64,000 nt of DNA from an uncultured Clostridia bacterium. Its GTDB lineage: Bacteria > Bacillota > Clostridia > Christensenellales > Borkfalkiaceae. The notes beneath the pieces are model-generated. The model was given only the letters and a program-made list of their open reading frames with translations, had not been told where the DNA came from and searched no databases. A program made the position numbers and the translations under genes. The stretch covers positions 4,350 through 68,349 of the forward strand of contig CAKQSB010000010.1 in NCBI GenBank assembly GCA_934271735.1, written 5' to 3'. Positions 18,715 through 27,201 of this stretch are shown here, in pieces. Positions within the stretch are counted from its first letter, which is position 1. Each line of letters starts with the position of its first letter.

Positions 18715-18788
18715 GAGCATTTTGAACGTCAATCATCGGGATTTTCCGAGCGACGATTTCACAAGAGAACAAATTACGTCTAAACAAA

Positions 18789-20675
18789 TTATTCAGCCAA
18801 AAGTGCGAAAAGCTTATCGGTAAGTTCCGACGCGTTTTCCACGGGAAGCCCCGCAACAAGGCGCGCGGACTGATAAAGAATTTCCGCGTAATCGGCTAAG
18901 CCGTCCTTATCTGCCGCATAAACGCTCTTAAGTTTCGCATAAAGCGGATGATCGGCGTTGATTTCGAGAATCTTGTTTGCCTTGACCGCTCCCGCTTCCG
19001 CGTTAGGCATACCGGAAAGAACCTTTTCCATTTCGATGGAAACTTCGCCCTCGGACGAAAGGCACACGGGGTGATTTTTAAGCGCGGTGGAAACTTTGAC
19101 TTTGGAAACCTTATCGCCCAAAGCGTTTTTCAAAGCTTCGAGAAGGTCTTTATCCTCTTCGTTCTTTTTGTCGTCCTCGGGAGACGCGCCGACGCTTTCG
19201 TCGAGAATGTTCTTGAATTCCTTATCCTCGTATTTGCCGAGCATTTTAACGGCAAACTCGTCAACGTCGTCCGAGAAACAAAGGATATCGTAACCTTCGT
19301 CCAGAAGTTTTTCGCTTTGCGGAAGAGCTTTAACGGCGTCTTCGGTCTTCGCCGAGCCGTAGTAAATATACTTCTGATCCGCTCCGAACGAATCGACGTA
19401 TTCCTTAAGCGTTACATACTTTCCGAGTTTGACGGACTTGAACATTATAAGATCCTGCAAGACCTCTTTGTTCATTCCCCACCCGCTGTAAAGTCCGTAT
19501 TTAAGCTGCAAACCGAAGTTTTTGAAGAATTTATCGTACGTTTCGCGGTCGTTCTTCTGCATATCGAGAAGTTCGTTCTTGATTTTCTTTTCGATATTGG
19601 ATTCGATGAGTTGCAACTGACGGTTATGCTGAATTGTCTCACGCGAAATGTTAAGCTGAAGTTCGCTGTCCACAAGACCTTTCACGAAGCTGAAGTAATC
19701 GGGCAGAAGCTCCGCGCATTTATCGGTTATAAGTACGCCGTCCGTATAAAGCTTCAAACCTTTTTCGTAGTTCTTGCTGTAATAATCGTAAGGAACTCTC
19801 GCGGGGATATACAACAATGCTTTGTAACTCACCGCGCCCTCGACGTTTATGTGAATATACTTAAGCGGCGCGTCGTAATCATAGAAATTATCGCGATAAA
19901 ATGCGTCGTAATCCTCTTTGGTAAGCTCGTTCTTGTTCTTTTTCCAGATAGGAACCATCGAGTTGAGCGTCTCCTCTTCCTTATACGATTCGGCGGATTT
20001 GCCCTCTTTGCGCTCCTCTTCGGTAAGTTCCTTATATTTCGTCACTTCCATTTTAATGGGGTAACGGATATAATCGGAATACTTTTTGACAAGGCTTCTT
20101 ATCTCGTATTCTTCGAGATATTTGCTGTATTTCTCGTCGTCCGTGTCCTTTTTCAGATGAAGAACGATTTCCGTTCCTCTCTCCGCTTTCTCGCACGGAG
20201 CGATTTCGTAACCTTCCGTTCCCGAGCTTGTCCAGACGTTAGCCTGCTCTTCTCCGAAAGCTTTGGAATAAACTTCAACCTTGTCCGCGACCATAAACGC
20301 CGAATAAAAACCTACGCCGAACTGACCGATTACGTTCACGTCGTCCTTTTCCTTGGCGTCCGCATTAGCGGCTTTGAAATCGAATGAACCGCTCTTCGCG
20401 ATCGTTCCGAGGTTATCTTCGAGTTCTTTTGCCGTCATACCGATACCGTTATCGGTTATCGTCAAAGTTCCGTTGTCTTTGTCGGCTTTGATTTTAATGT
20501 AAAAATCTTCTCTCGTAAGCCCAGAAAGACCTTCCTTTAAACCCTTATAATATAATTTGTCGATAGCGTCGCTGCAATTTGACAATAATTCTCTTAAAAA
20601 AATCTCCTTGTGCGTGTAAATCGAATTGATCATCAAATCAAGCACTCTTTTCGACTGCGTTTTAAAACTTTTCAT
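18789..20675 (-). CDS. htpG: Molecular chaperone HtpG (Hsp90)
   Basis: 628 aa from the ATG at 20675, which has a GGAGG site; a longer reading frame from 20720 lacks one. The N-terminal GHKL ATPase domain shows LLSNCSDAIDKL, DNGIGM and GQFGVGFYSAF, and the middle domain includes SRETIQHNR. The C-terminal dimerisation domain is present. Cytosolic ATP-driven chaperone. The residue Asn in the ELLSN motif and the nucleotide-binding DxGxG are intact. A promoter and a CIRCE-like inverted repeat lie upstream, so HrcA control is likely. Confidence 0.96.
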   Translation of the reverse strand: MKSFKTQSKRVLDLMINSIYTHKEIFLRELLSNCSDAIDKLYYKGLKEGLSGLTREDFYIKIKADKDNGTLTITDNGIGMTAKELEDNLGTIAKSGSFDFKAANADAKEKDDVNVIGQFGVGFYSAFMVADKVEVYSKAFGEEQANVWTSSGTEGYEIAPCEKAERGTEIVLHLKKDTDDEKYSKYLEEYEIRSLVKKYSDYIRYPIKMEVTKYKELTEEERKEGKSAESYKEEETLNSMVPIWKKNKNELTKEDYDAFYRDNFYDYDAPLKYIHINVEGAVSYKALLYIPARVPYDYYSKNYEKGLKLYTDGVLITDKCAELLPDYFSFVKGLVDSELQLNISRETIQHNRQLQLIESNIEKKIKNELLDMQKNDRETYDKFFKNFGLQLKYGLYSGWGMNKEVLQDLIMFKSVKLGKYVTLKEYVDSFGADQKYIYYGSAKTEDAVKALPQSEKLLDEGYDILCFSDDVDEFAVKMLGKYEDKEFKNILDESVGASPEDDKKNEEDKDLLEALKNALGDKVSKVKVSTALKNHPVCLSSEGEVSIEMEKVLSGMPNAEAGAVKANKILEINADHPLYAKLKSVYAADKDGLADYAEILYQSARLVAGLPVENASELTDKLFALLAE

Positions 20676-20732
20676 ATTATTCGCCTCCGTAAAGTCAATA
20701 TATATATATTTAGCAAACAACTTAATTTAGTG

Positions 20733-20759
20733 TTAGCACTCTTTCGGCTGTTCTGCTAA
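20733..20759 (-). promoter_or_regulatory. CIRCE-like HrcA operator upstream of htpG
   Basis: The left arm TTAGCACTC is a perfect CIRCE half-site. Nine bases later the right arm TTCTGCTAA matches the consensus GAGTGCTAA at six of nine positions. Spacing is exactly canonical. Confidence 0.65.
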
Positions 20760-20760
20760 T

Positions 20761-20789
20761 ATTATAATACCGAACTTTACAAAAAGCAA
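20761..20789 (-). promoter_or_regulatory. Sigma-A-type promoter of htpG
   Basis: On the minus strand TTGCTT and TATAAT are separated by 17 bp. The CIRCE-like repeat begins right after the -10 box, so a bound repressor would block initiation. Confidence 0.7.
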
Positions 20790-20845
20790 GCGTTTGAGGT
20801 GTTTTTTTTGTTAAATTTTTTTCGGAGATTGCGCGTCCGCGTCTT

Positions 20846-21073
20846 TCATCTCCCCACGGAAAAGGATTTTATGCCCGTCGCCGCCGCGTTCACCGTTATG
20901 ATATACTCGCAATTTTTAGCCGTCACGATTACTTCGAGCGTACCCGAAAGCGTGAAATAATCCTCCAGAACAGCCGTTAAGTCGCGCGTGATAAGCCATA
21001 TATTTTCGTTCGTCATGGAAAGTCTGTCGTTTTCGATAACCGTTTTAAGCCTTTTAAGTTCCTGTTTTTTCAT
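20846..21073 (-). CDS. minE: Cell division topological specificity factor MinE (divergent)
   Basis: 75 aa. The layout matches MinE: an N-terminal amphipathic stretch with RLKTVIENDR, where MinE has its MinD-contact helix (RL..I...R), then LITRDLTAVLEDYF, equivalent to the LR.DILEVI.KY helix, and a terminal beta strand region. It follows minD in the same direction after 85 bp. MinE stimulates the MinD ATPase and drives the pole-to-pole pattern that restricts division to midcell. Sequence identity looks low, so the assignment leans on position and helix pattern. A GGGAGAAAAT site precedes the ATG. Confidence 0.72.
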   Translation of the reverse strand: MKKQELKRLKTVIENDRLSMTNENIWLITRDLTAVLEDYFTLSGTLEVIVTAKNCEYIITVNAAATGIKSFSVGR

Positions 21074-21158
21074 AATTTTCTCCCGTTAAATTTTGTCTGT
21101 CCGCAGCTTTTACCCGTTATTTTTTTCGCTTGGTTTCGCTCGTTCTCGCTCGTCATGT

Positions 21159-21947
21159 TTATACGTTGCGTTTTATCCCGCGGCGAATCGCGCCGAAAAA
21201 CCCCGAGTATTTCGAAATGTAATCGTAAATCCTGCTTTTCCCCGTAGCGACGTTCTGCGCGAGAATTTTAAAAGCTTTAAAAGACGGCGAATCGGACGGG
21301 ATAAGCCCCGCGTTACGCAAAAACACGTTATCGTCGTCCGGAATAACGCCCGCAAGCGGACAACGGAGAGTTTTTTCGATTTCCTCGGGCGAAAGCATAT
21401 CCCCGCTCGCTACGAGATCGCCGCGTATCCTGTTTACGACAAGCCTTATAGATTTAAGCCCGTAACCTCTTAAAAGCGACAGAACTTTGTCCGCGTCTCT
21501 TAAACTCGAAAGCTGCGGCGTGGTTACAACCAAAGCTTCTTCCGCCGCCTTCACGGCAATCGAAAAACCCTCGTTTACCCCTGCCGGGCAATCGATCACG
21601 ATGTAATCAAAAAACGAAGAAAGTCCCTCTATAAGTTCGTTAACACCCTTTTCGTTTATGGTATCGCGTGAAAAAGAATGGACGGACGGAAGAATGAAAA
21701 CATTCTTTGCCGAAGGACATTCCACAATCGCCTGCTTTGCCCTGCACCTGCCCTCCACGCAATCGGCGATATCGTAAATCACGAGGTTCTCTACTCCCGT
21801 TACGACGTCGAGATTATTCAAGCCGAAATCGGCGTCTATTATGCAAACTCTTTTTCCCGCGCGCGAAAGGCGTATGCCGAGATTCGCCGCAACCGACGTT
21901 TTCCCGACGCCCCCTTTACCCGACGTAACAACTATTTTTCTTGCCAT
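21159..21947 (-). CDS. minD: Septum site-determining ATPase MinD
   Basis: 262 aa. Deviant Walker A KGGVGKTS at residues 11-18, switch I/II segments IIDADFGLNNLD and VIDCPAG, and a C-terminal amphipathic membrane-targeting sequence (GFFGAIRRGIKR). ATP-dependent membrane-bound dimer that recruits the division inhibitor MinC and is released by MinE. RBS AAGGAGA precedes the ATG. A MITE-like repeat ends 15 bp upstream of the start codon. No minC is present in the window. Confidence 0.94.
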   Translation of the reverse strand: MARKIVVTSGKGGVGKTSVAANLGIRLSRAGKRVCIIDADFGLNNLDVVTGVENLVIYDIADCVEGRCRAKQAIVECPSAKNVFILPSVHSFSRDTINEKGVNELIEGLSSFFDYIVIDCPAGVNEGFSIAVKAAEEALVVTTPQLSSLRDADKVLSLLRGYGLKSIRLVVNRIRGDLVASGDMLSPEEIEKTLRCPLAGVIPDDDNVFLRNAGLIPSDSPSFKAFKILAQNVATGKSRIYDYISKYSGFFGAIRRGIKRNV

Positions 21948-21962
21948 ACTTTCTCCTTTTCA

Positions 21963-22101
21963 TAGCCACAGGTGATTGCGTTTTTAGACTAAGACAAGGC
22001 GCATGAGCGCGTTAATACTACATGTATAACACACGAACGCAACGATGTATTAGTCAAAAACACATGGCAAGACCGAGTTCAAATACAATCACCTGTGGCT
22101 A
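21963..22101. repeat. MITE-like element 1 (139 bp, 16-bp terminal inverted repeats)
   Basis: The left end TAGCCACAGGTGATTG (21963-21978) is a perfect inverted copy of the right end CAATCACCTGTGGCTA (22086-22101). Inside, GTTTTTAGACTAA and TTAGTCAAAAAC form a second inverted pair, so the whole element can fold back on itself. It carries no coding frame of note. A longer relative lies at 50623-50901 and a partial one at 26768-26854. Both complete copies lie just upstream of a minus-strand gene start. Confidence 0.85.
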
Positions 22102-22280
22102 AGACAAAACTATAAGCTATGCGGAATTAAAAACCCAAGCAAACTTTAAAGCCGTTGAAACAATCCGACTCGCCGCTTTCTCGCTCCATTTTATCAAAAA
22201 CAGAGCGTTTTAAAAGCAAAACTTTAGTCATATTATGCCTTATTTTAGCGAAAATCCCTATGCCAGCCAAGATTTATCCA

Positions 22281-22306
22281 CCCCCGGTAGAACCGGGGGA
22301 TTTTTC
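22281..22306 (+). terminator. Hairpin with T-run, plus-strand orientation
   Basis: CCCCCGGT pairs with ACCGGGGG around a 3-nt loop and ATTTTTCC follows. No plus-strand gene lies upstream, so it may stop antisense transcription or form part of the minD leader region. Confidence 0.5.
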
Positions 22307-22322
22307 CTGTTAAAACGACAAT

Positions 22323-22362
22323 AAAAAATGTCGGTCGCGTAAATGCAACCGACATTTTTTTA
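22323..22362 (-). terminator. Terminator of the 1164-aa lipoprotein gene
   Basis: AAATGTCGGT and ACCGACATTT pair around a loop with extra GC pairs; T-runs lie on both sides, so it can work in either direction. It directly follows the stop codon at 22373. Confidence 0.8.
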
Positions 22363-22372
22363 TTTTTTAATT

Positions 22373-25300
22373 TTACGCGCCATAGCTCGCATAGTTCTTA
22401 TCGAACGAGGAAGCGGCAATTTTGAACGAAGTGATTTCCGTTAAAATGCTCGTTTTCTGAGTTACGGAAAGTCTTTCTATTCCGTCTCTGTATTTAACAA
22501 CTTCGGCTTTAAGCCCGTTCCAGTCGATTCCGCTTGCCTTGGGATCGGAATTTACGGATTTGAGCTTCTTTGTCATTGCGGGAAGCTCGCTTTTAAGCAA
22601 ATTCTTAAATTCGGACAAGGATTCGTTTTTGAGAGTTTTATATTCGCCGAGGTTCGAAACCGCAGAGCTGTCCGTTTTTTCCAGAAGCGCGTCCACGTTA
22701 TCGAAACGGAAAGCAAGCTCGAAAGCGTCCGCGCCCGAAGCTTTAAGCGATTTAAGGTTTTCTATCTCCGCTTCTAATGCCAGAACCGCATATTTTCTGA
22801 AATACGAGCCGTTATACCGAAGATAATAATCTACAATGTAGCATTTCGCAGCGTACTCCGGAGCGATTTCGTCGATAAGCTTAACAATCGCCTTTTTCTC
22901 GATGCTTTCGCGGTAAGACGAATTAAATCCGTCGTATTTTGCGTAAAGCGCGAGAAGTTCTTCCACCGATCTGTCGGACGAAACGATTATTTCGAGTTTG
23001 GCTTTGTCCGCAAGCGCGATTACGTATTCCGCGTAAGCTTTAACGACTTTTCTCGTTTCGGCTTCGAATTTTGCCGTATCGATGTTTGCGAGCGAACCCG
23101 CGCAAAGCGTAACGTATTTTTCGTAAGCGTTCGTATGAGCCGCGAAAAGCTCGCTTATTTCCCGACCGCTCATCGCTTTAAGCGCGGCTTCGGAATAACC
23201 GTTCAAACCGTTTGTGAACGCGATAACTTCGTCCGTGTAATCCTTTTCCGCTACCGTACGCCTGGAGAAATATTTCTTCGCTTCGGCGGGATAAGCCTGC
23301 TTAAAATAATCTTTCTGTTCCTGCGAGAAAGAATTGTAAGTTTTGGTGAGTACGCTTATAAGCCCGAGGTCGACAGCCTTTGCGAAACTCTCAACGTCCG
23401 TGAACAACTTGTTGCCTTTCTTTACGAGATCCGAGAAATATCTTTCGCCGGAAACATTGTAAACGAGAACTTTCCGATCATCCGTAAGCGAGGCGTAAGC
23501 GTCCTCGGCTTCGAGTACTCTTTCTTTATATAACACGTCGAGATAAGGATTTTTTACGGTTTCAACCATATCGATTACGCGTTTTGCGGCGACGATATCG
23601 TTATAAAGCTTTTCGCTGTCCCAAGCGAAAGTATATTCGTCGAGCAAACCGTATTGCAAAGAAACGCTTAAAAGTTCGGTTTTCGCGTAATCTCTTCCTT
23701 CGATGTACACGTCTCCGCTGCCGACCGCGACGTCGTAAGCCTCGACTACTATTTTCGCGAAGTTGGTTTCAGCATTCACTTCCGCGCTGACGGAAGCGAG
23801 GGGCTTGCCGACAAACGACCCGAACAACGCGCCTATCGTTTTATCCGCTTTAAGCACGATCATTTCGGGAACTTGTTTCCAGAACGCGTTCACGACGGAC
23901 ATCATATCTTCCTTAACGCTCCAGTAAGCGGCTTTGCCTTCGTCTTTTCTTTCAACCGCGCCGAGCATAAATTCAAGGAACGCGTTGAAATCGATCCCGA
24001 TATCCGCTCCGCCGTCGCCGACGTATTTAACGTCCTCTTTTTCTTCTTTCGAAGAAGCGATTTCGGTTGCGAACGTAGGTTTACCGTCCTTAAGCGCGAC
24101 GAACATAACCTTGTTGCCGTCCACGAGAATGTTGAGCGAATCTGCTTTACCTATCTTCTCTATCCATACGGGAACGTCGCTCGAGAATCCGCCCGCAAGA
24201 GAAAGAAGACTCTTTATCGAACTGTCCGGAGTGATATTTACTTCGGCTTTCAAAGCTTCCGCCGAGGGTTTTAATATGTCGTAGCTGAGTTTCGCCGATA
24301 CGTGCGCGCCGAAACCGAATGCGGAAACGTCGGCTTCCGCTCCGAATTTAATCGTTTCGGGTTCGTAAACGTAATCGTTCAGATCGGGAACGGGGAACTC
24401 CTCTTCGGAAAGATTGAGTTTCGCGCCGCAATCGATGATATCGGTTTTAAGTCCGAACGAAATCGTTCCGATACGGTCGGAAGGTATGTACAACTTAACG
24501 CCGAGATCGTAAGCCGAATCGACGTTATCTCCCGCAAGGCCGAGCTGTCTGAGCGCGGTTTTTATCGCCATATCGATTTTAAGATCGTTGAGTTTTATGG
24601 TGTAATAAGCCCCGTCTTCTTCTATTTTAATAAGCGAAGCGGGATCGACAGAACCGACTACCGAGGAAATGCCGCCCTCGTCGTTTCCGACCGCGCCGTC
24701 CGCAGACGGAACAATATCCGTAGCGATTTTAACGCTGCCTAAATTTACGTAAAGTTTTCCGTCGTGATAGATAACGGAGAACACGTCCTCATAAGTTCCG
24801 AGCGAAAGTTTAACGTCGATTAAAGAAGCTATATCGGCGTTGTCGTCGTTCATAATGGCGTCGAGTTCGACCCTTGCGTTGATTTTTACGGGAACTTCCA
24901 ATCCGTTATAACGGAGATTGCCCGCCAGCGCGACGCCGTTTTTGATATCGCTCTTCAAAAGCGCGGCTACTATTTTCTCGCTCGTCCGATCGACGGGTTT
25001 TTCTTCGGAAGGAACGATTACCGAAGGTTTTTCGGTAATAGCCGCGGCAAAAGCTTCCTCGTCGGGAATGTTAACGCTGCCGTTGATATCATAGAAAGTA
25101 ACTTCGTTGTTTTCCGTACAGGGAATTTCGCCGAGCAAGGAAACGTTTACTTTATATTTGCTCTCGTAAGATAATTTAACGGGCGTGTAATCTTCTTTAA
25201 CGGTGAGATAAACGACCGTGTCTGCGGTAAAGACGGGATAACCGTTGAGTTTACCGAACTCTTTCATCTGTTTATATAATAAGACGTTGCCTTTTTCTTT

Positions 25301-25867
25301 ATCGAGGACTATTTTAAATACGTAATTCCCGTTTGCGGAATCGGTAAGTTCCGCGCTTTTGATCGTCTCGTCGTTGAAAACGTGGCCGCTTAAAAGCTTA
25401 GTAGGTAAAACGCCGTAAACTTCTTTATAAGCAAGAGCGGAAGCGTTGAGTATGTCTCCGCCGTTCTTTCTGTAAGCTATGCTATCGCCTTTTCCGAAAG
25501 CTTCGTGCTTAACGGAAACGAATTTCGAATAAGAATTGCTGAACGTATAATATTCGTCGCCGCTTTTTACCATTCCGCAATCGTTCTTCTGAACGTAATT
25601 GAAAAGTCCGCCCGCTATAGTCGAAACAGCCGCGCCTTTATTCTCCGTTCTGTAAGAATCAAGAGATGAAAGCTTTCCGAGGGCCATGTACAAAACGTCC
25701 TTCGGATCGGTTTCGCACGGCAAAGAATTAACTTCGCCCGTGATGATTTTATCGTTGTCGGATTTGATTTCGGGAATACTTTCCGACCCTTTTTTACATC
25801 CCGCGAACAGGAAAAGCGAAATAACGGTCATAACCGCCAACGCCCAGATCAGAATCTTTTTCTTCAT
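22373..25867 (-). CDS. Very large lipoprotein of unknown function
   Basis: 1164 aa. A lipoprotein signal peptide ends at LFAGC (Cys24), so the protein is tethered to the outer face of the membrane. Residues about 40-280 and 300-700 look like repeated LolA/LppX-like beta domains: long strands of alternating hydrophobic residues, SYESKYKVNVSLLGEIP being one. The C-terminal 350 residues are mostly helical, with many Tyr, Lys and Glu, and end without any anchor. A clear AAGGAG site precedes the start. It stands alone, upstream of minD and read in the same direction, with its own terminator. I do not recognise a family; a scaffold or substrate-carrying role at the envelope is only a guess. Confidence 0.7.
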   Translation of the reverse strand: MKKKILIWALAVMTVISLFLFAGCKKGSESIPEIKSDNDKIITGEVNSLPCETDPKDVLYMALGKLSSLDSYRTENKGAAVSTIAGGLFNYVQKNDCGMVKSGDEYYTFSNSYSKFVSVKHEAFGKGDSIAYRKNGGDILNASALAYKEVYGVLPTKLLSGHVFNDETIKSAELTDSANGNYVFKIVLDKEKGNVLLYKQMKEFGKLNGYPVFTADTVVYLTVKEDYTPVKLSYESKYKVNVSLLGEIPCTENNEVTFYDINGSVNIPDEEAFAAAITEKPSVIVPSEEKPVDRTSEKIVAALLKSDIKNGVALAGNLRYNGLEVPVKINARVELDAIMNDDNADIASLIDVKLSLGTYEDVFSVIYHDGKLYVNLGSVKIATDIVPSADGAVGNDEGGISSVVGSVDPASLIKIEEDGAYYTIKLNDLKIDMAIKTALRQLGLAGDNVDSAYDLGVKLYIPSDRIGTISFGLKTDIIDCGAKLNLSEEEFPVPDLNDYVYEPETIKFGAEADVSAFGFGAHVSAKLSYDILKPSAEALKAEVNITPDSSIKSLLSLAGGFSSDVPVWIEKIGKADSLNILVDGNKVMFVALKDGKPTFATEIASSKEEKEDVKYVGDGGADIGIDFNAFLEFMLGAVERKDEGKAAYWSVKEDMMSVVNAFWKQVPEMIVLKADKTIGALFGSFVGKPLASVSAEVNAETNFAKIVVEAYDVAVGSGDVYIEGRDYAKTELLSVSLQYGLLDEYTFAWDSEKLYNDIVAAKRVIDMVETVKNPYLDVLYKERVLEAEDAYASLTDDRKVLVYNVSGERYFSDLVKKGNKLFTDVESFAKAVDLGLISVLTKTYNSFSQEQKDYFKQAYPAEAKKYFSRRTVAEKDYTDEVIAFTNGLNGYSEAALKAMSGREISELFAAHTNAYEKYVTLCAGSLANIDTAKFEAETRKVVKAYAEYVIALADKAKLEIIVSSDRSVEELLALYAKYDGFNSSYRESIEKKAIVKLIDEIAPEYAAKCYIVDYYLRYNGSYFRKYAVLALEAEIENLKSLKASGADAFELAFRFDNVDALLEKTDSSAVSNLGEYKTLKNESLSEFKNLLKSELPAMTKKLKSVNSDPKASGIDWNGLKAEVVKYRDGIERLSVTQKTSILTEITSFKIAASSFDKNYASYGA

Positions 25868-26066
25868 TAAAACAAAAACTCCTTAATGGTTTCATTTCTT
25901 AGCTACAGATGGCGGCGTTAGCCCTCACCCGCGATTACGCCCGAATTGTAATCCGATTTAAAAAAATTATCAAGCGAAAAGACAAAAAATCTCCTCTCTC
26001 CTTATTCTACGGGTCTCTATATAGTAGAGAAAGCCATTCTTCGGTTCGGAGAATGGCAAATAAAGC

Positions 26067-26096
26067 TTGACATAAGTCGATTATCGGTGGTATAAT
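26067..26096 (+). promoter_or_regulatory. Strong promoter of the XRE regulator giving a leaderless transcript
   Basis: TTGACA (26067-26072) and TATAAT (26091-26096) are both consensus, 18 bp apart. The ATG begins at 26103, where transcription should start, so no 5' leader is left. Confidence 0.8.
26071..26084 (+). repeat. Dispersed 14-bp motif, copy 3
   Basis: CATAAGTCGATTAT fills most of the spacer between the -35 and -10 boxes of the XRE regulator's promoter. It is the only copy placed in a recognisable promoter. Confidence 0.65.
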
Positions 26097-26102
26097 ACAG
26101 AT

Positions 26103-26765
26103 ATGGATTCGCAAATAGAGGCAAATATTGCCAGAAACATAAAAGAGATGCGGCTTGAAATCGGAATGAAACAATCCGAACTCGGCGAAAAAATTTCGTA
26201 TTCCGACAAGACAATCTCCAAGTGGGAGAACGGTTCGTCCGTCCCCGACATAACCGCGCTTTGCGCCGTGGCCGAACTTTTCAACGTTAAAGTGGACGAT
26301 CTCGTTAAGGAAAACGCCGTTGAAATTCTCCGAAGGAAAAGCGAGCCGCAAAAGCCTAAGAACGACTCGAACGATATAGCGATGCTCTGTCTGTCCGTTC
26401 TTTCGGTGTTCACCATAGCCGTTATAATTTACGTCGGCTTTATGATTATCAAGAGCGAAAAGATCTGGCAGGTGTTCGTGTGGGCTGTACCCGTTTCGGC
26501 ATTCGTATGCCTTAAATACAACAAGGTTCACGGAAACACGAAATGGATCAACACCGTTCTGATGTCGCTTATAGACTGGGGGCTTATAGTTTCGTCCTAT
26601 CTTCAGCTTATTTCATATAACCTCTGGCCTATATTTTTTATAGGAATACCCCTGCAGGCAATGATAATCATTTCCACTCTTTTCCAGAGCGGCGGAAAAA
26701 AGAGATCGTTTATATCCCTTTCCATATTCAAAGCGCAGGACGAGCGGAACGACAAAAACGATTAA
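26103..26765 (+). CDS. XRE-family regulator fused to a membrane domain
   Basis: 220 aa. Residues about 8-63 form a Cro/C1-type helix-turn-helix (MKQSELGEKISYSDKTISKW, then PDITALCAVAELF). About 30 polar residues lead to four predicted membrane segments (about 97-120, 125-142, 152-172, 178-195). Such proteins are membrane-tethered DNA-binding regulators. The start codon lies at the expected transcription start, so translation would be leaderless; no ribosome binding site is visible. The gene is single. It may bind its own promoter, whose spacer carries the dispersed motif, but this is inferred from position only. Confidence 0.8.
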   Translation: MDSQIEANIARNIKEMRLEIGMKQSELGEKISYSDKTISKWENGSSVPDITALCAVAELFNVKVDDLVKENAVEILRRKSEPQKPKNDSNDIAMLCLSVLSVFTIAVIIYVGFMIIKSEKIWQVFVWAVPVSAFVCLKYNKVHGNTKWINTVLMSLIDWGLIVSSYLQLISYNLWPIFFIGIPLQAMIIISTLFQSGGKKRSFISLSIFKAQDERNDKND

Positions 26766-26767
26766 AC

Positions 26768-26854
26768 GAAAGCGAACGCAGACGTTACTTACCGTACTTC
26801 AAGCGAGAATTTGACAAAACGCGCGGAAATAACGTTACTTTGGCGAGTTCTGAC
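26768..26854 (-). repeat. Fragment related to the insert of MITE-like element 2
   Basis: The stretch from GCGAACGCAGACG to GGCGAGTTCTGAC matches, in reverse complement, the extra block inside the 279-bp element at 50623-50901, including a shared CTTCAAGCGAGAATTTGACA. The 16-bp terminal repeats are missing here, so it is a remnant or an independent small repeat. Confidence 0.6.
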
Positions 26855-26980
26855 GCAACTATCCGAGAGGTATAAAAAACATTTTTTAGGAGAAAATTAA
26901 ACCGTGTCAAGGAAAAAATGAGTGAAAATTATTTCACCAAAGATATATTTCATCGTCAAACGCGCAACATATGTTCGGGT

Positions 26981-27106
26981 TATAATAACGGTGTAATCTG
27001 AAAGGGGCGTTACAAAAGCTCCGCTAAGATAGCAGACGCATAGAAAGCAAGTCTTTGTCAGAATTACCGGAAACAAAGTAAGCGCACCCCAAGTTTTTTC
27101 TTGTTT
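26981..27106 (+). ncRNA. Candidate structured small RNA of unknown family
   Basis: A consensus -10 box TATAAT at 26981-26986 (no good -35) is followed by a non-coding stretch whose ends can pair: GGGGCGTTAC (27004-27013) with GTAAGCGCACCCC (27078-27090). CTTTGT and ACAAAG form an inner hairpin. A T-rich run (TTTTTTCTTGTTTTT) follows at once. The predicted transcript is about 110 nt. The SRP core GGAAG..AGCAG, a 6S-type open bubble and known riboswitch signatures were not found. A second, strong terminator follows at 27126. Confidence 0.45.
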
Positions 27107-27125
27107 TTATAAATCATTCTCCATT

Positions 27126-27170
27126 ATAACCGAAAGCCGCAGATTTTTCTGCGGCTTTCGGTTATTTCGG
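27126..27170 (+). terminator. Strong intrinsic hairpin upstream of the metal exporter gene
   Basis: ATAACCGAAAGCCGCAG pairs perfectly with CTGCGGCTTTCGGTTAT around a 6-nt loop. It insulates the exporter promoter and may be a second stop for the small RNA. Confidence 0.75.
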
Positions 27171-27201
27171 GAAAATTTACGGCAACCACAATGCCGAACG
27201 T

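Noticed and set aside
18948..20387. 479-codon plus-strand frame opposite htpG
   Set aside because: It is the antisense shadow of a fully conserved Hsp90 gene; composition (Phe, Arg, Val rich) is typical for a mirror frame and no ribosome binding site is present.
27000..27100. SRP RNA or yybP-ykoY manganese riboswitch
   Set aside because: The GGAA tetraloop is not flanked by the conserved SRP bases, and the GGGGAGUA signature of yybP-ykoY is absent.
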